Below, one piece after another: positions 33,701 through 41,173 of a stretch of 64,000 nt of DNA (its first letter is position 1; every line of letters starts with the position of its first letter). The notes beneath the pieces were generated by a model, which saw only the letters and a list, made by a program, of their open reading frames with translations, was not told where the DNA came from and searched no databases. The stretch spans positions 62,001-126,000 of the forward strand of contig NZ_JAUZVY010000005.1 in assembly GCF_030717955.1 (NCBI RefSeq), read 5' to 3'. Source of the stretch: Alkalimonas delamerensis. GTDB taxonomy: Bacteria; Pseudomonadota; Gammaproteobacteria; Enterobacterales; Alteromonadaceae. The position numbers and the translations under genes were made by a program.

Positions 33701-34564
33701 ATGACCAGTACATTTCTTCCTTCCCCATTACCGGGCTTGGCTCGATGTTACCTGTTGGCACTTGCAGGGCGAAATCACAACGGCAGTGGCTCGATTCAGG
33801 CTCAGTGGGATTGTCAGCAGTGGCAATACCAGCTGCCTGACTACCTTTCCCTCTGTGGTGCATTAAGCCGTACTCAGTTACCAACTTGGCTGCAGGTAGT
33901 GTCATTTCCCATGCAGCTTGCTGTGCTTACTGCACCTGCTTTCCCGCTGGCGGCCATGGGGCTGGTGCATCTTGAAAATGAGATTAGCTGTTTTGGTGAA
34001 CTGGTTGCGGGGAGTGCTGTAGCTTTTCGTTGTGTCAGTGAGCCGGTGCAGCCGCAAGAGAAAGGGCAAACCGTTGCGCTGGTGACCGAAGCAAAGCAGG
34101 GCGATGCGCTGGTCTGGCGCAGCAGGGCTGTCTATTTGCAACGTCAACGCAAGGCTGGGGCGCACAACCAGCAGCGGCAGGGCGATTCTTTCGCAGGCTA
34201 TGCAAATCAAAGCGCCCAGTGGGCTTTGCCACGCCGTTTGGGTTGGCGTTACGGTTGGCTTTCCGGTGATCTGAACCCCATTCATCTGCACCCCTGGTGT
34301 GCCCGTTTGTTTGGCTTTAAAAGCAACATTGCGCATGGGATGTGGAGCAAGGCCCGCTGTTTGAGCGAGCTGGCTGCTCAAGGTGTGTTGCCGGATTCGC
34401 CCTATCGGGTGGCGGTGCGCTTTGCCAAGCCTATTTTGCTGCCGGCTCAGATCCAGTGTCATTGGCAGCCAGCTTGCGAGGGGCTTGATTTTGCGCTGCT
34501 ATCGGCCGATGGCACCCTTTGCCATTTAACCGGTCGGGTCGAGCCGCTGAGCAGCGCTGTGTGA
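33701..34564 (+). CDS. MaoC-like hot-dog dehydratase
   Basis: 287 residues. The second half carries the hydratase motif YGWLSGDLNPIHLHPWCAR with the Asp-His pair, followed by KSNIAHGMWSKARC, as in MaoC-type enoyl-CoA hydratases. The first half is a diverged hot-dog repeat. It should hydrate or dehydrate acyl-CoA or acyl-ACP. No other fatty acid genes are nearby. The ATG at 33701 follows AAGG by one base, so the initiation site is unusual. Confidence 0.78.
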   Translation: MTSTFLPSPLPGLARCYLLALAGRNHNGSGSIQAQWDCQQWQYQLPDYLSLCGALSRTQLPTWLQVVSFPMQLAVLTAPAFPLAAMGLVHLENEISCFGELVAGSAVAFRCVSEPVQPQEKGQTVALVTEAKQGDALVWRSRAVYLQRQRKAGAHNQQRQGDSFAGYANQSAQWALPRRLGWRYGWLSGDLNPIHLHPWCARLFGFKSNIAHGMWSKARCLSELAAQGVLPDSPYRVAVRFAKPILLPAQIQCHWQPACEGLDFALLSADGTLCHLTGRVEPLSSAV

Positions 34565-34612
34565 AAGTGATTGGCTGGGAAAGCGACGAGTGTTGGTGAA
34601 AAACACCAGCTT

Positions 34613-34632
34613 GTGGTGTTTAACAACACCAC
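34613..34632. terminator. Hairpin behind the MaoC-like gene, possible weak terminator
   Basis: GTGGTGTT and AACACCAC form a perfect 8-bp stem with loop TAAC. A smaller hairpin, TGGTG/CACCA, precedes it. There is no T-run on the plus strand, so termination would be inefficient. Confidence 0.3.
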
Positions 34633-34736
34633 CTAAGCTAGCTAAGTGCTATAACTTGCTGATGTATAAGCGCTGATAGAAATGGCATGCTTGCTGCAGT
34701 CTCCAAGCTTGAATGATAAATATCAAGGATAGAACA

Positions 34737-35144
34737 ATGGGATTGTTTCGCTTCATTTTTAATGTGCTGTGGTTTGTGCTGGGTGGTTTCGTGATGGGCC
34801 TGGCCTGGTGGCTGGCTGGTTTGATTTGCTTTATCAGCATCATCGGTATTCCGTTTGGACGCTCCTGCTTTGTGATTGGCCAAATGGCGTTCTGGCCTTT
34901 TGGCAAAGAAAGCATCAACCGGCGGTACATCAACCGGGCAGAAGACATTGGCACCGGCGCTTTAGGCAGCTTGGGCAACATCATCTGGTTTATTTTTATC
35001 GGTATTTGGCTGGCGATAGGGCATCTGTTTCATGCTCTGGTTTGCTTTATCACCATCATCGGCATTCCATTTGGTCTGCAACACCTGAAGCTGGCCGCAT
35101 TAACCGTTGCGCCTATTGGCCAAACGATTGTGAGTAAGGCTTAA
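34737..35144 (+). CDS. yccF: YccF-family inner membrane protein
   Basis: 135 residues from ATG 34737, with AAGGATAG upstream; an ATG at 34713 is weaker. Two similar halves each contain a hydrophobic stretch ending in the repeated motif CFISIIGIPFG and CFITIIGIPFG, the hallmark of YccF. ALGSLGNIIWFI lies between them. Role in the cell is not established. A single-gene unit. Confidence 0.88.
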   Translation: MGLFRFIFNVLWFVLGGFVMGLAWWLAGLICFISIIGIPFGRSCFVIGQMAFWPFGKESINRRYINRAEDIGTGALGSLGNIIWFIFIGIWLAIGHLFHALVCFITIIGIPFGLQHLKLAALTVAPIGQTIVSKA

Positions 35145-35207
35145 ATGATTTAAATGACGCCTTAGTTCACTCAATGAAAGTATCTTAGTGGCTGAAGTAA
35201 CTTTGAT

Positions 35208-35507
35208 TTACTTCAGTTGCCTTTTAGGGTCTTGACGGCCATGCAATACACGAATGACCTCAACCGTGTTGCCATTCACAGAGTAAAACAAGATATGACT
35301 TTCGATTGGCAGGCTTCTGATGCCGGGGAATAACTCTGGTCGCTCAACACCTAAGAGCGGCTGTTCGGTTAACAACCACAGCTGACTTTTAAGATTTTCC
35401 AGATAATTGTCGGATTGAAGCTGTCCCTAGCGAGAAAGACCATATTGGTAAATGTCTTTCAGATCATCTTTTGCTGCTGGGGCAATAACCAGCTGATGGG
35501 TGATCAT
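35208..35507 (-). pseudogene. parE: ParE/RelE toxin gene broken by an in-frame amber codon
   Basis: Read from ATG 35507, the frame gives MITHQLVIAPAAKDDL and continues to GLSR, then TAG at 35427-35429 (codon 27), then GQLQSDNYLENLKSQLWLL and on to RVLHGRQDPKRQLK before TAA, 99 codons in all. The pieces match the ParE family throughout; the stop lies where ParE proteins have Trp (the RWG segment), so a single TGG to TAG change explains it. The gene begins five bases after the parD stop, as expected for a parDE operon. No restart codon is close. The toxin is probably inactive unless amber is suppressed or the base is a sequencing error. Confidence 0.85.
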
Positions 35508-35512
35508 CAGAA

Positions 35513-35770
35513 TCAGCTTTTAATGTCATCAAACAAGGCATCAAGTATCACTTTGGATTCAACGGCAATTCCTTCGCCTCGTGCAAGTTGTTCGGTGCCC
35601 ACTTCAAGTTGCTGACGTAATTGCGCTAACTTAACTTGGTGGATCCAGTCCTCATGAATGTCCATAAAGCGCAGAGCTTCCCTAATGACTTCACTGGCAT
35701 TATTGTACATGCCACTTTCAACCTTTGCCTTAACGCGTGATTCCAGTTCTGGTGTCAGTGAGATATGCAT
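35513..35770 (-). CDS. parD: ParD-family type II antitoxin
   Basis: 85 residues. The N-terminal ribbon-helix-helix MHISLTPELESRVKAKVE is followed by YNNASEVIREALRFMD, the ParD signature, and an acidic toxin-binding tail. RHH antitoxins repress their own promoter. The gene is intact although the downstream toxin is broken. A perfect 18-bp inverted repeat lies 43 bp upstream and overlaps a possible -35 (TTGTTA). Confidence 0.88.
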   Translation of the reverse strand: MHISLTPELESRVKAKVESGMYNNASEVIREALRFMDIHEDWIHQVKLAQLRQQLEVGTEQLARGEGIAVESKVILDALFDDIKS

Positions 35771-35812
35771 AAAGGCCTCTAAAAAGGTACAGAAGTTACT
35801 CTAAAAAACTAG

Positions 35813-35849
35813 CACAACTAACAAAGATTGCCAATCTTTGTTAGTTGTG
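35813..35849. repeat. Perfect 37-bp palindrome upstream of parD
   Basis: 18 bp (35813-35830) is followed by one central base and its exact reverse complement (35832-35849). On the minus strand it is followed after four bases by TTTTTT. It may be the parD operator, an extra terminator behind ssrA, or both. The -35 candidate TTGTTA of parD lies inside the right part of the stem. Confidence 0.55.
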
Positions 35850-35937
35850 GGTTCGGGAGAGAGCTTCAATCAAAGCTTCGAATTAGGGAAGTTCTGTCAA
35901 AACAAGGGCTTAGTGGCTTACTAGATGAATGCCCCAT

Positions 35938-35964
35938 AAAAAAAGCCAGCTCAATTGAGCTGGC
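35938..35964 (-). terminator. Intrinsic terminator of ssrA
   Basis: GCCAGCTCAATTGAGCTGGC (35945-35964) is a perfect palindrome followed on the minus strand by seven T. It lies 10 bases beyond the tmRNA 3' end. Confidence 0.9.
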
Positions 35965-35973
35965 CTTCTGGTT

Positions 35974-36334
35974 TGGTGGAGCTGGGGGGAGTTGAACCCC
36001 CGTCCGAAAAACCTACATCCTCGGTACTACATGCTTAGCCAATTCATTTAGTTAACCCTATGAGCGCCGAATGGCAGGCTATCGTCGGGCGAGCCTGATT
36101 GGTTTTAACGTCTTGGCTCCAGGCGAAGCCGCCACGCGATCCTGTTTAGGGTGATCCCCCGTTACCTCTGCTTACAGGCATGCAAGAGCGGGAGAGCTAT
36201 CTACTGCTTATTAGGCAGCGATTGCGTAGTTTTCGTCGTTTGCGACTATTGGTTTGCGGTTTTTTTACGAGGCCTACCGCACCTCGGCATGCACCTAAGA
36301 GTTCGTGAATCCCGTCGAATCCAGAATCAGCCCC
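35974..36334 (-). ncRNA. ssrA: tmRNA
   Basis: 361 nt. The 5' end GGGGCTG and the 3' end CAGCTCCACCA pair to form the tRNA-like acceptor stem, and GGGTTCAACTCCC is the T-arm. The reading frame at 36211-36243 encodes ANDENYAIAA followed by two stop codons, a gammaproteobacterial tag with Ile instead of the common Leu at position 8. With SmpB it rescues stalled ribosomes and marks the peptide for proteolysis. A promoter lies 40 bp upstream, so a 5' leader must be processed. Confidence 0.96.
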
Positions 36335-36374
36335 GAATTCGGTAGTGATTACGCCCACTCAGCGTGTATCCGGC

Positions 36375-36403
36375 ATTGTACGGGCTTGTCGCGAGCTGTA
36401 CAA
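36375..36403 (-). promoter_or_regulatory. Sigma-70 promoter of ssrA
   Basis: On the minus strand TTGTAC (-35) and TACAAT (-10) are spaced by exactly 17 bp. The predicted start lies about 33 nt before the mature tmRNA 5' end, which fits a short RNase P-processed leader. Confidence 0.7.
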
Positions 36404-36491
36404 GAGTTACTGCCGGTATATTCCGGGCTAATCTCAGCCCGTTAATGGTTAGATGGGGGCTTGCGGTGAAAGTTTCAAGACCCGGGCGAAA

Positions 36492-36971
36492 TTAGCGGTG
36501 GGTATGCTTCATCATCCGCTCTTTTTCCCGCGCCCAGTCTTTGTCTTTTAAGTCGGAGCGTTTATCAAAGTGCTTCTTGCCTTTAGCCAGATGGAATTCG
36601 ACTTTGACCCAACAGGCTTTCCAATACATGGCGGTCGCGACCAAGGTATATCCGTCCCGCTCGGTCAAACCAATCAGCTTGGCCAGCTCGCGTTTTTTTA
36701 GCAGGAGCTTGCGGCTGCGCTCCGGATCGCAGATGACATGGCTGGAAGCACTGTTCAGTGGCTGAATCTGGGCGCCGAACAAGTAGGCTTCACCTTGTTT
36801 GATAATGACATAGGAATCCGACAGGTTGACTTTGCCCTGGCGAATGCTTTTGACTTCCCATCCTTGCAAACTGATGCCGGCCTCGAATTTATCTTCTAGG
36901 AAATATTCATGGCGGGCTTTTTTATTCAGCGCGATGGTACTGCTTTGAGTTTTCGGTTTCTTTTTTGTCAT
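36492..36971 (-). CDS. smpB: SsrA-binding protein
   Basis: 159 residues, full length. It has the OB-fold core KARHEYFLEDKFEAGISLQGWEVKS split across conserved positions, and the C-terminal basic tail KKHFDKRSDLKDKDW through MKHTHR that reaches the decoding centre. It binds tmRNA and delivers it to the ribosome. It lies upstream of ssrA on the same strand, the common gammaproteobacterial arrangement. Confidence 0.96.
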   Translation of the reverse strand: MTKKKPKTQSSTIALNKKARHEYFLEDKFEAGISLQGWEVKSIRQGKVNLSDSYVIIKQGEAYLFGAQIQPLNSASSHVICDPERSRKLLLKKRELAKLIGLTERDGYTLVATAMYWKACWVKVEFHLAKGKKHFDKRSDLKDKDWAREKERMMKHTHR

Positions 36972-37075
36972 AGCGGTCTAGTATACGGCATCCGTGGGTT
37001 TCATTGCTACGGTCCTGGCCTTGTTGGGCCGAACTTTTCTGTTACAATCTGCCCCTTGTTGTACGAGGAGTGCCT

Positions 37076-37519
37076 ATGCCACAGATAGAGCGCAGTGCCC
37101 TAGTGTTTTTCAGTGCACAGCAGATGTTTGAGCTGGTCAATGATGTCAGCCGTTATCCGGAGTTTCTGCCCGGCTGCAAAGCTGCGCGTATTTTACGGCA
37201 AAGCGAGGCAGAGATGGAAGCAGAGCTTGAGCTGGGGAAGGCTGGTTTAGGGAAGTCCTTTACTACCTTGAACGAGTTGCAAGCACCGCATCGGATCGGC
37301 ATGACCCTGGTGAATGGGCCTTTTAAAAAACTGCAAGGCGGCTGGACTTTTACCGAGCTGCAAAGCAATGCCTGCAAAGTGGAACTGAAACTGGAGTTTG
37401 AATTTAGCAGTCGCTTGGTGGAACTGGCCTTTGGTAAAATCTTCAAAGAGCTGACCGCAGCCATGGTCAATGCCTTTACCGAGCGGGCACGGCAAATTTA
37501 CGGAGCCCCTAATGTCTGA
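37076..37519 (+). CDS. ratA: RatA-family START-domain protein (Coq10-like)
   Basis: 147 residues from ATG 37076, with GAGGAG upstream; longer starts add unconserved residues. MPQIERSALVFFSAQQMFELVNDVSRYPEFLPGC in parts is the RatA/Coq10 N-terminus. The family binds ubiquinone-like lipids; E. coli RatA was also described as a ribosome-association inhibitor. It is coupled to rnfH by an 8-bp overlap and divergent from smpB, as in many gammaproteobacteria. Confidence 0.9.
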   Translation: MPQIERSALVFFSAQQMFELVNDVSRYPEFLPGCKAARILRQSEAEMEAELELGKAGLGKSFTTLNELQAPHRIGMTLVNGPFKKLQGGWTFTELQSNACKVELKLEFEFSSRLVELAFGKIFKELTAAMVNAFTERARQIYGAPNV

Positions 37520-37883
37520 TGGCATCACCATTGAGGTGGTCTATGCACTGCCGGAAAAACAATCCTTGTTAACGGTGACGGTACCAAGCGACGCCACTGT
37601 GGAGCAGGGCATCCGATTGTCCGGCATTTTGGAGCTGTACCCTGAGTTGGATTTAACGAGCCAAAAAGTGGGTATCTGGAGCCGGGCGGTTAAATTGCGC
37701 GACCCATTAAAAGCAGGCGACAGAATTGAGCTGTACCGGCCTTTAATCGCCGATCCGAAAGAGTTGCGCCGGAAAAGGGCAGAAAAAGCCAAGCAGGAAG
37801 GCCGGGCCAATCAGGTCACCGGAGGGCGGCCTCGCAAAAGCAGCACTGACAGCACTGCCAGCACTGAAAGTGACGCCAGTTAG
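37512..37883 (+). CDS. rnfH: RnfH-family ubiquitin-like protein
   Basis: 123 residues from ATG 37512. ITIEVVYALPEKQSLLTV and KVGIWSRAVKLRDPLKAGDRIELYRPL are diagnostic for RnfH, a beta-grasp protein. The C-terminus is a basic region followed by a Ser/Thr-rich tail, longer than in E. coli. The pair ratA-rnfH is conserved; the function of RnfH remains unclear. Confidence 0.9.
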   Translation: MSDGITIEVVYALPEKQSLLTVTVPSDATVEQGIRLSGILELYPELDLTSQKVGIWSRAVKLRDPLKAGDRIELYRPLIADPKELRRKRAEKAKQEGRANQVTGGRPRKSSTDSTASTESDAS

Positions 37884-37906
37884 CACGCCTGCTTAATACC
37901 TAAAAA

Positions 37907-37951
37907 GAAACCGGCGCTATCGCCGGTTTCTAGGTCAGACGGAAGTCTGAC
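37907..37951. terminator. Two adjacent hairpins between rnfH and bamE
   Basis: GAAACCGGCG/CGCCGGTTTC (37907-37930, loop CTAT) and GTCAGAC/GTCTGAC (37934-37951, loop GGAA). The first has A-rich flanks on the left, giving T-rich sequence on the minus strand, and probably terminates the convergent bamE transcript; the second ends at the bamE stop. Confidence 0.6.
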
Positions 37952-38311
37952 TCAGTTGTCGAGTGGGGTGTCGAACTCATCAGAGAGCTCAAAATCACCT
38001 TCGACTTTGCTTAAGCGGCCATTATCAAAGTGCACCACCAAAGAGCGCTCCAGATGATTGCCATTGCCGTACTGAATGCCGTAATAATAGTGCCAGATGT
38101 TGTCGTCAAAAGTGTTCTGCGCAACCGGATTGCCCAGCACAAAGCGAACCTGCTCTTTGCTCATCTGCACCCGCAATTTATCGATGTCCCGTTGTTCCAG
38201 ATAATTGCCCTGAGGAATATCAATTCGATAAATCCAGCTGCTGCAAGCTGTTAAAGTTACGACGGTGGCTAAAATCATCAGCCTTTTTACAACTACATGC
38301 ATACGTTTCAT
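37952..38311 (-). CDS. bamE: Outer membrane assembly lipoprotein BamE
   Basis: 119 residues. The lipoprotein signal ends LTAC. RIDIPQGNYLEQRDIDKLRVQMSKEQV in parts, and VRFVLGNPVAQNTFDDNIWHYYY-like elements, are conserved in BamE (SmpA). It stabilises the BamA-BamD interaction at the inner face of the outer membrane. The gene lies downstream of recN in the usual order. Start could also be three codons further in. Confidence 0.93.
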   Translation of the reverse strand: MKRMHVVVKRLMILATVVTLTACSSWIYRIDIPQGNYLEQRDIDKLRVQMSKEQVRFVLGNPVAQNTFDDNIWHYYYGIQYGNGNHLERSLVVHFDNGRLSKVEGDFELSDEFDTPLDN

Positions 38312-38373
38312 CTTTTAACCCGTGTGATGATGGCTATCATACCTGAAGCAGCCGATAGCGTACAGCCTCTGAC

Positions 38374-40041
38374 TTAAGGGGCACATAAAAGTTCACGGGC
38401 ATTGGCCAGTGCGCTGGCACTGATGTTTTCTCCGGCCAGCAAACGAGCAATTTCGCCGACCCGCTCTTCATCGCTCAGACTACGAATGCGGGTTTCGGTG
38501 GCCTGGCCATCGGTGTACTTTTCGACAAAGAGTTGTTGATGACCTTGACTGGCCACTTGCGGCAAGTGGGTGATACAAATCACCTGGCAGCGCTCACCCA
38601 GCTGGCGCAGCAATCGACCGACCCCGGCGGCCACCGGCCCACTGATGCCCACATCGACTTCATCAAAAATCAGCGTCGGGGTGGTGATTTGGTCTGCCAG
38701 AATCACCTGCACCGCCAGACTGATGCGGGACAATTCGCCACCGGAAGCCACCTTATGCAGCGGTTGCAGCGGCTGACCCGGGTTGGTGCAGACCAAAAAG
38801 TCGATTTTGTCGGCGCCAAGGCCGCTGCCTTTCTCCAGCGGCAGTGAGCTTACCTCAATGGCAAACTGGCCATTGTGCATGCTGAGTTCATGCATGCTGT
38901 GGCTGATAAGGCGGCTTAACTCGCGGGCAGCACTTTGGCGCTGCTCCGTAAGCCTGGCGGCACTTTGTTGGTAGTCCTGCTCCGCTTGCTGCAGTTGCAA
39001 GGCCAGCTCATCCAACCGGGCATCGTCGCGGCTTAATGCCTGCAATTGCGCACTCAGTTCCTGATGCTGTTGGTACAGCTCGTGTTCGCTGATTTGGTGT
39101 TTGCGGCTCAATTGCAACCACTGGCCCATCCGCTCGTCCACCAGCTGCAGTCGTTCGGGATCCAGCTCCAGTTTTTCGCTGTAATGCCGAAGTTCGCGGC
39201 TGGCTTCTTCAACCTGAACCAGTGCTTCGGCCAGCATTTGCTGCACCGGAGCCAAACTGCCATCCAGCCCGCTGAGTTGCTCCAGTTGCTGGCAGGTGCT
39301 GCTGAGCGCCTGATAAATGGTGGTATCATCGCTGTCGTACAACTGGGCCAGCGCCTGTTGGCTGTCGCACAGCAACTGCTGGCCATGGCTCAGCCGGCTG
39401 TGTTCTGACTCCAGCTCGCTAAACTCCTGCTCGCCGGGGGCAAACTGGTCCAGCTCCGCAACCTGATATTCCAGCAATTGCTGCTGAGCTTCCCGCTGCT
39501 GCCGGGCATGCTCCAGCTGCTGCTGTTCGCGCTTTAATTGCTGCCAGTGTTGCCAGTGCTGCTTGCATTGCAGTAATGGGGCATTGTCCTGACTGAAAGC
39601 ATCTAATAGTTGACGCTGGTAATCGGCTTTCAGCAGCAATTGGTGAGCATGTTGGCCATGAATGCTCAGCAGGTGTTGCCCCAATAATTTAAGTTGCTGC
39701 GCCGGTACCTGCACACCATTGATGTATCCGCGGGAGCGGCCTTCGCTGCTGATCACCCGGCGAATAATGCATTCCTGACCCATGGCCAAGTCCTGTTGTT
39801 CCAGCCAGTGCTGAGCCCCTGGCAACTGACTGACATCAAAGCTAGCGACGATATCGGCTTTGTCGGCACCGGGGCGGACCATGCTGGCTTCGGCGCGCTC
39901 ACCAAGACAGAGTGCTAAGGCGTCCAGTGCAATCGATTTACCGGCACCGGTTTCGCCAGTGATGCTGGTCATGCCCTGCTGCCAGTCCAGCTCCAGCGCC
40001 CGGACAATGGCAAAGTTACTGATGTGAAGATGGGACAGCAT
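38374..40041 (-). CDS. recN: DNA repair ATPase RecN
   Basis: 555 residues. Walker A TGETGAGKSIALDAL near the N-terminus, a long central coiled coil rich in Gln, Glu and Leu, and the C-terminal KVASGGELSRISLA signature with Walker B TLIFDEVDVGISG. This SMC-like protein acts in double-strand break repair. GAGGTG precedes the ATG. Two LexA-type boxes lie 28-60 bp upstream, as in E. coli where recN is strongly SOS-induced. Confidence 0.96.
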   Translation of the reverse strand: MLSHLHISNFAIVRALELDWQQGMTSITGETGAGKSIALDALALCLGERAEASMVRPGADKADIVASFDVSQLPGAQHWLEQQDLAMGQECIIRRVISSEGRSRGYINGVQVPAQQLKLLGQHLLSIHGQHAHQLLLKADYQRQLLDAFSQDNAPLLQCKQHWQHWQQLKREQQQLEHARQQREAQQQLLEYQVAELDQFAPGEQEFSELESEHSRLSHGQQLLCDSQQALAQLYDSDDTTIYQALSSTCQQLEQLSGLDGSLAPVQQMLAEALVQVEEASRELRHYSEKLELDPERLQLVDERMGQWLQLSRKHQISEHELYQQHQELSAQLQALSRDDARLDELALQLQQAEQDYQQSAARLTEQRQSAARELSRLISHSMHELSMHNGQFAIEVSSLPLEKGSGLGADKIDFLVCTNPGQPLQPLHKVASGGELSRISLAVQVILADQITTPTLIFDEVDVGISGPVAAGVGRLLRQLGERCQVICITHLPQVASQGHQQLFVEKYTDGQATETRIRSLSDEERVGEIARLLAGENISASALANARELLCAP

Positions 40042-40069
40042 GGGGCACCTCGCAAGCAGGTTAAATTTA

Positions 40070-40100
40070 CTGTTTATTTAGACAGTGTAAATCTATACAG
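40070..40100 (-). promoter_or_regulatory. Tandem LexA boxes of recN
   Basis: CTGT-N8-ACAG at 40070-40085 sits in TACTGTTTATTTAGACAGTG, a good SOS box. A second, GTGT-N8-ACAG at 40085-40100, differs from the consensus in one core base. The two are adjacent and share a base. Confidence 0.8.
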
Positions 40101-40151
40101 TATTCTGGCTTTTTGCAAGTGTCCTGCTGATTATTTTCTGCCCTAGTTGCA

Positions 40152-41033
40152 CTAATACAAGCGGCTGCCCCAACCCAGCTTATTGCGCAGCACGTGGTAG
40201 TAGCTGTAACCCGGTGGATGGATCAGGCGCAGCGGGCGGGGGTGTTTGCGGATGAAAATATCATCACCTGGCATCACCGCCAGGATCACATGACTGTCGC
40301 AGCTGATTTGCAGGTGAGCATCGTTGCTGTCTGCCAGCTTAAGCTGGATCTCGCTGCTACCCGATACCACCAGAGGTCGGCTGCTCAGGGTATGGGGAAA
40401 CATGGGAACCAGTGAAATGGCATCCATGTCGGGGGTCAGAATGGGGCCGCCACCCGACAGCGAATAGGCGGTAGAGCCGGTTGGAGTACTGACAATCAGG
40501 CCGTCGGAGCGCTGACTAAAGACAAACTGCTGGTTAATGTACGCCTCAAACTCAATCATGTGCGCGACTTTATCGGCGTGCAACACGGCTTCATTGACGG
40601 CGCTGTTGCTGCTTTTGATGCTGCCATCCCGGTAGACAGAAATTTCCAGCAGATTGCGCAGCTCGGTCTGGTAGTTGCCCGCCAGCACTTCGGTTAATGG
40701 TTGTTCGAAGCCTTCGGGCGAAAGATCGGTTAAAAAGCCGAGATTGCCCCGGTTCACACCAATTACGGCAATGTCGGAACGGGCCAGCACCCTGGCGGCG
40801 CCCAGCATATTGCCATCGCCACCTACTACGATCGCCAGGTCGCAGTGCTTGCCAATATCGGCCAGATCCAGCGTACTGGCTTCATCAAGCGCCAGAGTGC
40901 GGGCAACTTTTTGTTCCAGATAGACTGTCAGGCCCCGGGCAAGCAAAAAGCGGTAGAGGGCAACCAGCGTCTGGTTGGCACCTTCGTGATTGGGTTTTCC
41001 TATCAGGCCAATGGTTTGAAATGCGGATGACAT
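40152..41033 (-). CDS. nadK: NAD kinase
   Basis: 293 residues from ATG 41033; a TTG at 41054 is less likely. GGDGN at 71-75, the NE/D motif AVNEAVLH and TPTGSTAYSLSGGGPI are the NAD kinase signatures. It makes NADP+ from NAD+ and ATP. It lies between recN and the divergent hrcA, the common gammaproteobacterial place. Confidence 0.96.
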   Translation of the reverse strand: MSSAFQTIGLIGKPNHEGANQTLVALYRFLLARGLTVYLEQKVARTLALDEASTLDLADIGKHCDLAIVVGGDGNMLGAARVLARSDIAVIGVNRGNLGFLTDLSPEGFEQPLTEVLAGNYQTELRNLLEISVYRDGSIKSSNSAVNEAVLHADKVAHMIEFEAYINQQFVFSQRSDGLIVSTPTGSTAYSLSGGGPILTPDMDAISLVPMFPHTLSSRPLVVSGSSEIQLKLADSNDAHLQISCDSHVILAVMPGDDIFIRKHPRPLRLIHPPGYSYYHVLRNKLGWGSRLY

Positions 41034-41117
41034 AAGGTAGCTGGTGATCGGCAATGGATGCTGTCAGTATACCCGGAATGATGCAGCGGACAAGAGCCGT
41101 TGCTTGAGAACCCTTGG

Positions 41118-41145
41118 CTTGTTTTTCAAAGATTTGCCCCCAGAT
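41118..41145 (+). promoter_or_regulatory. Possible sigma-32 promoter of hrcA
   Basis: CTTGTTT (41118-41124) and CCCCAGAT (41138-41145) are 13 bp apart, partly matching CTTGAAA-N11/15-CCCCATNT. Weaker than the grpE and dnaK promoters. Confidence 0.35.
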
Positions 41146-41173
41146 AAGCCAGAACGAACAACAGGTAGTGATT

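Noticed and set aside
37004..37075. Upstream extension of ratA
   Set aside because: The added residues are not part of the family and GAGGAG favours the ATG at 37076.
39902..39921. GAGTGCTAA in recN, resembling half of a CIRCE element
   Set aside because: Only one half-site, inside a coding region far from any chaperone promoter.
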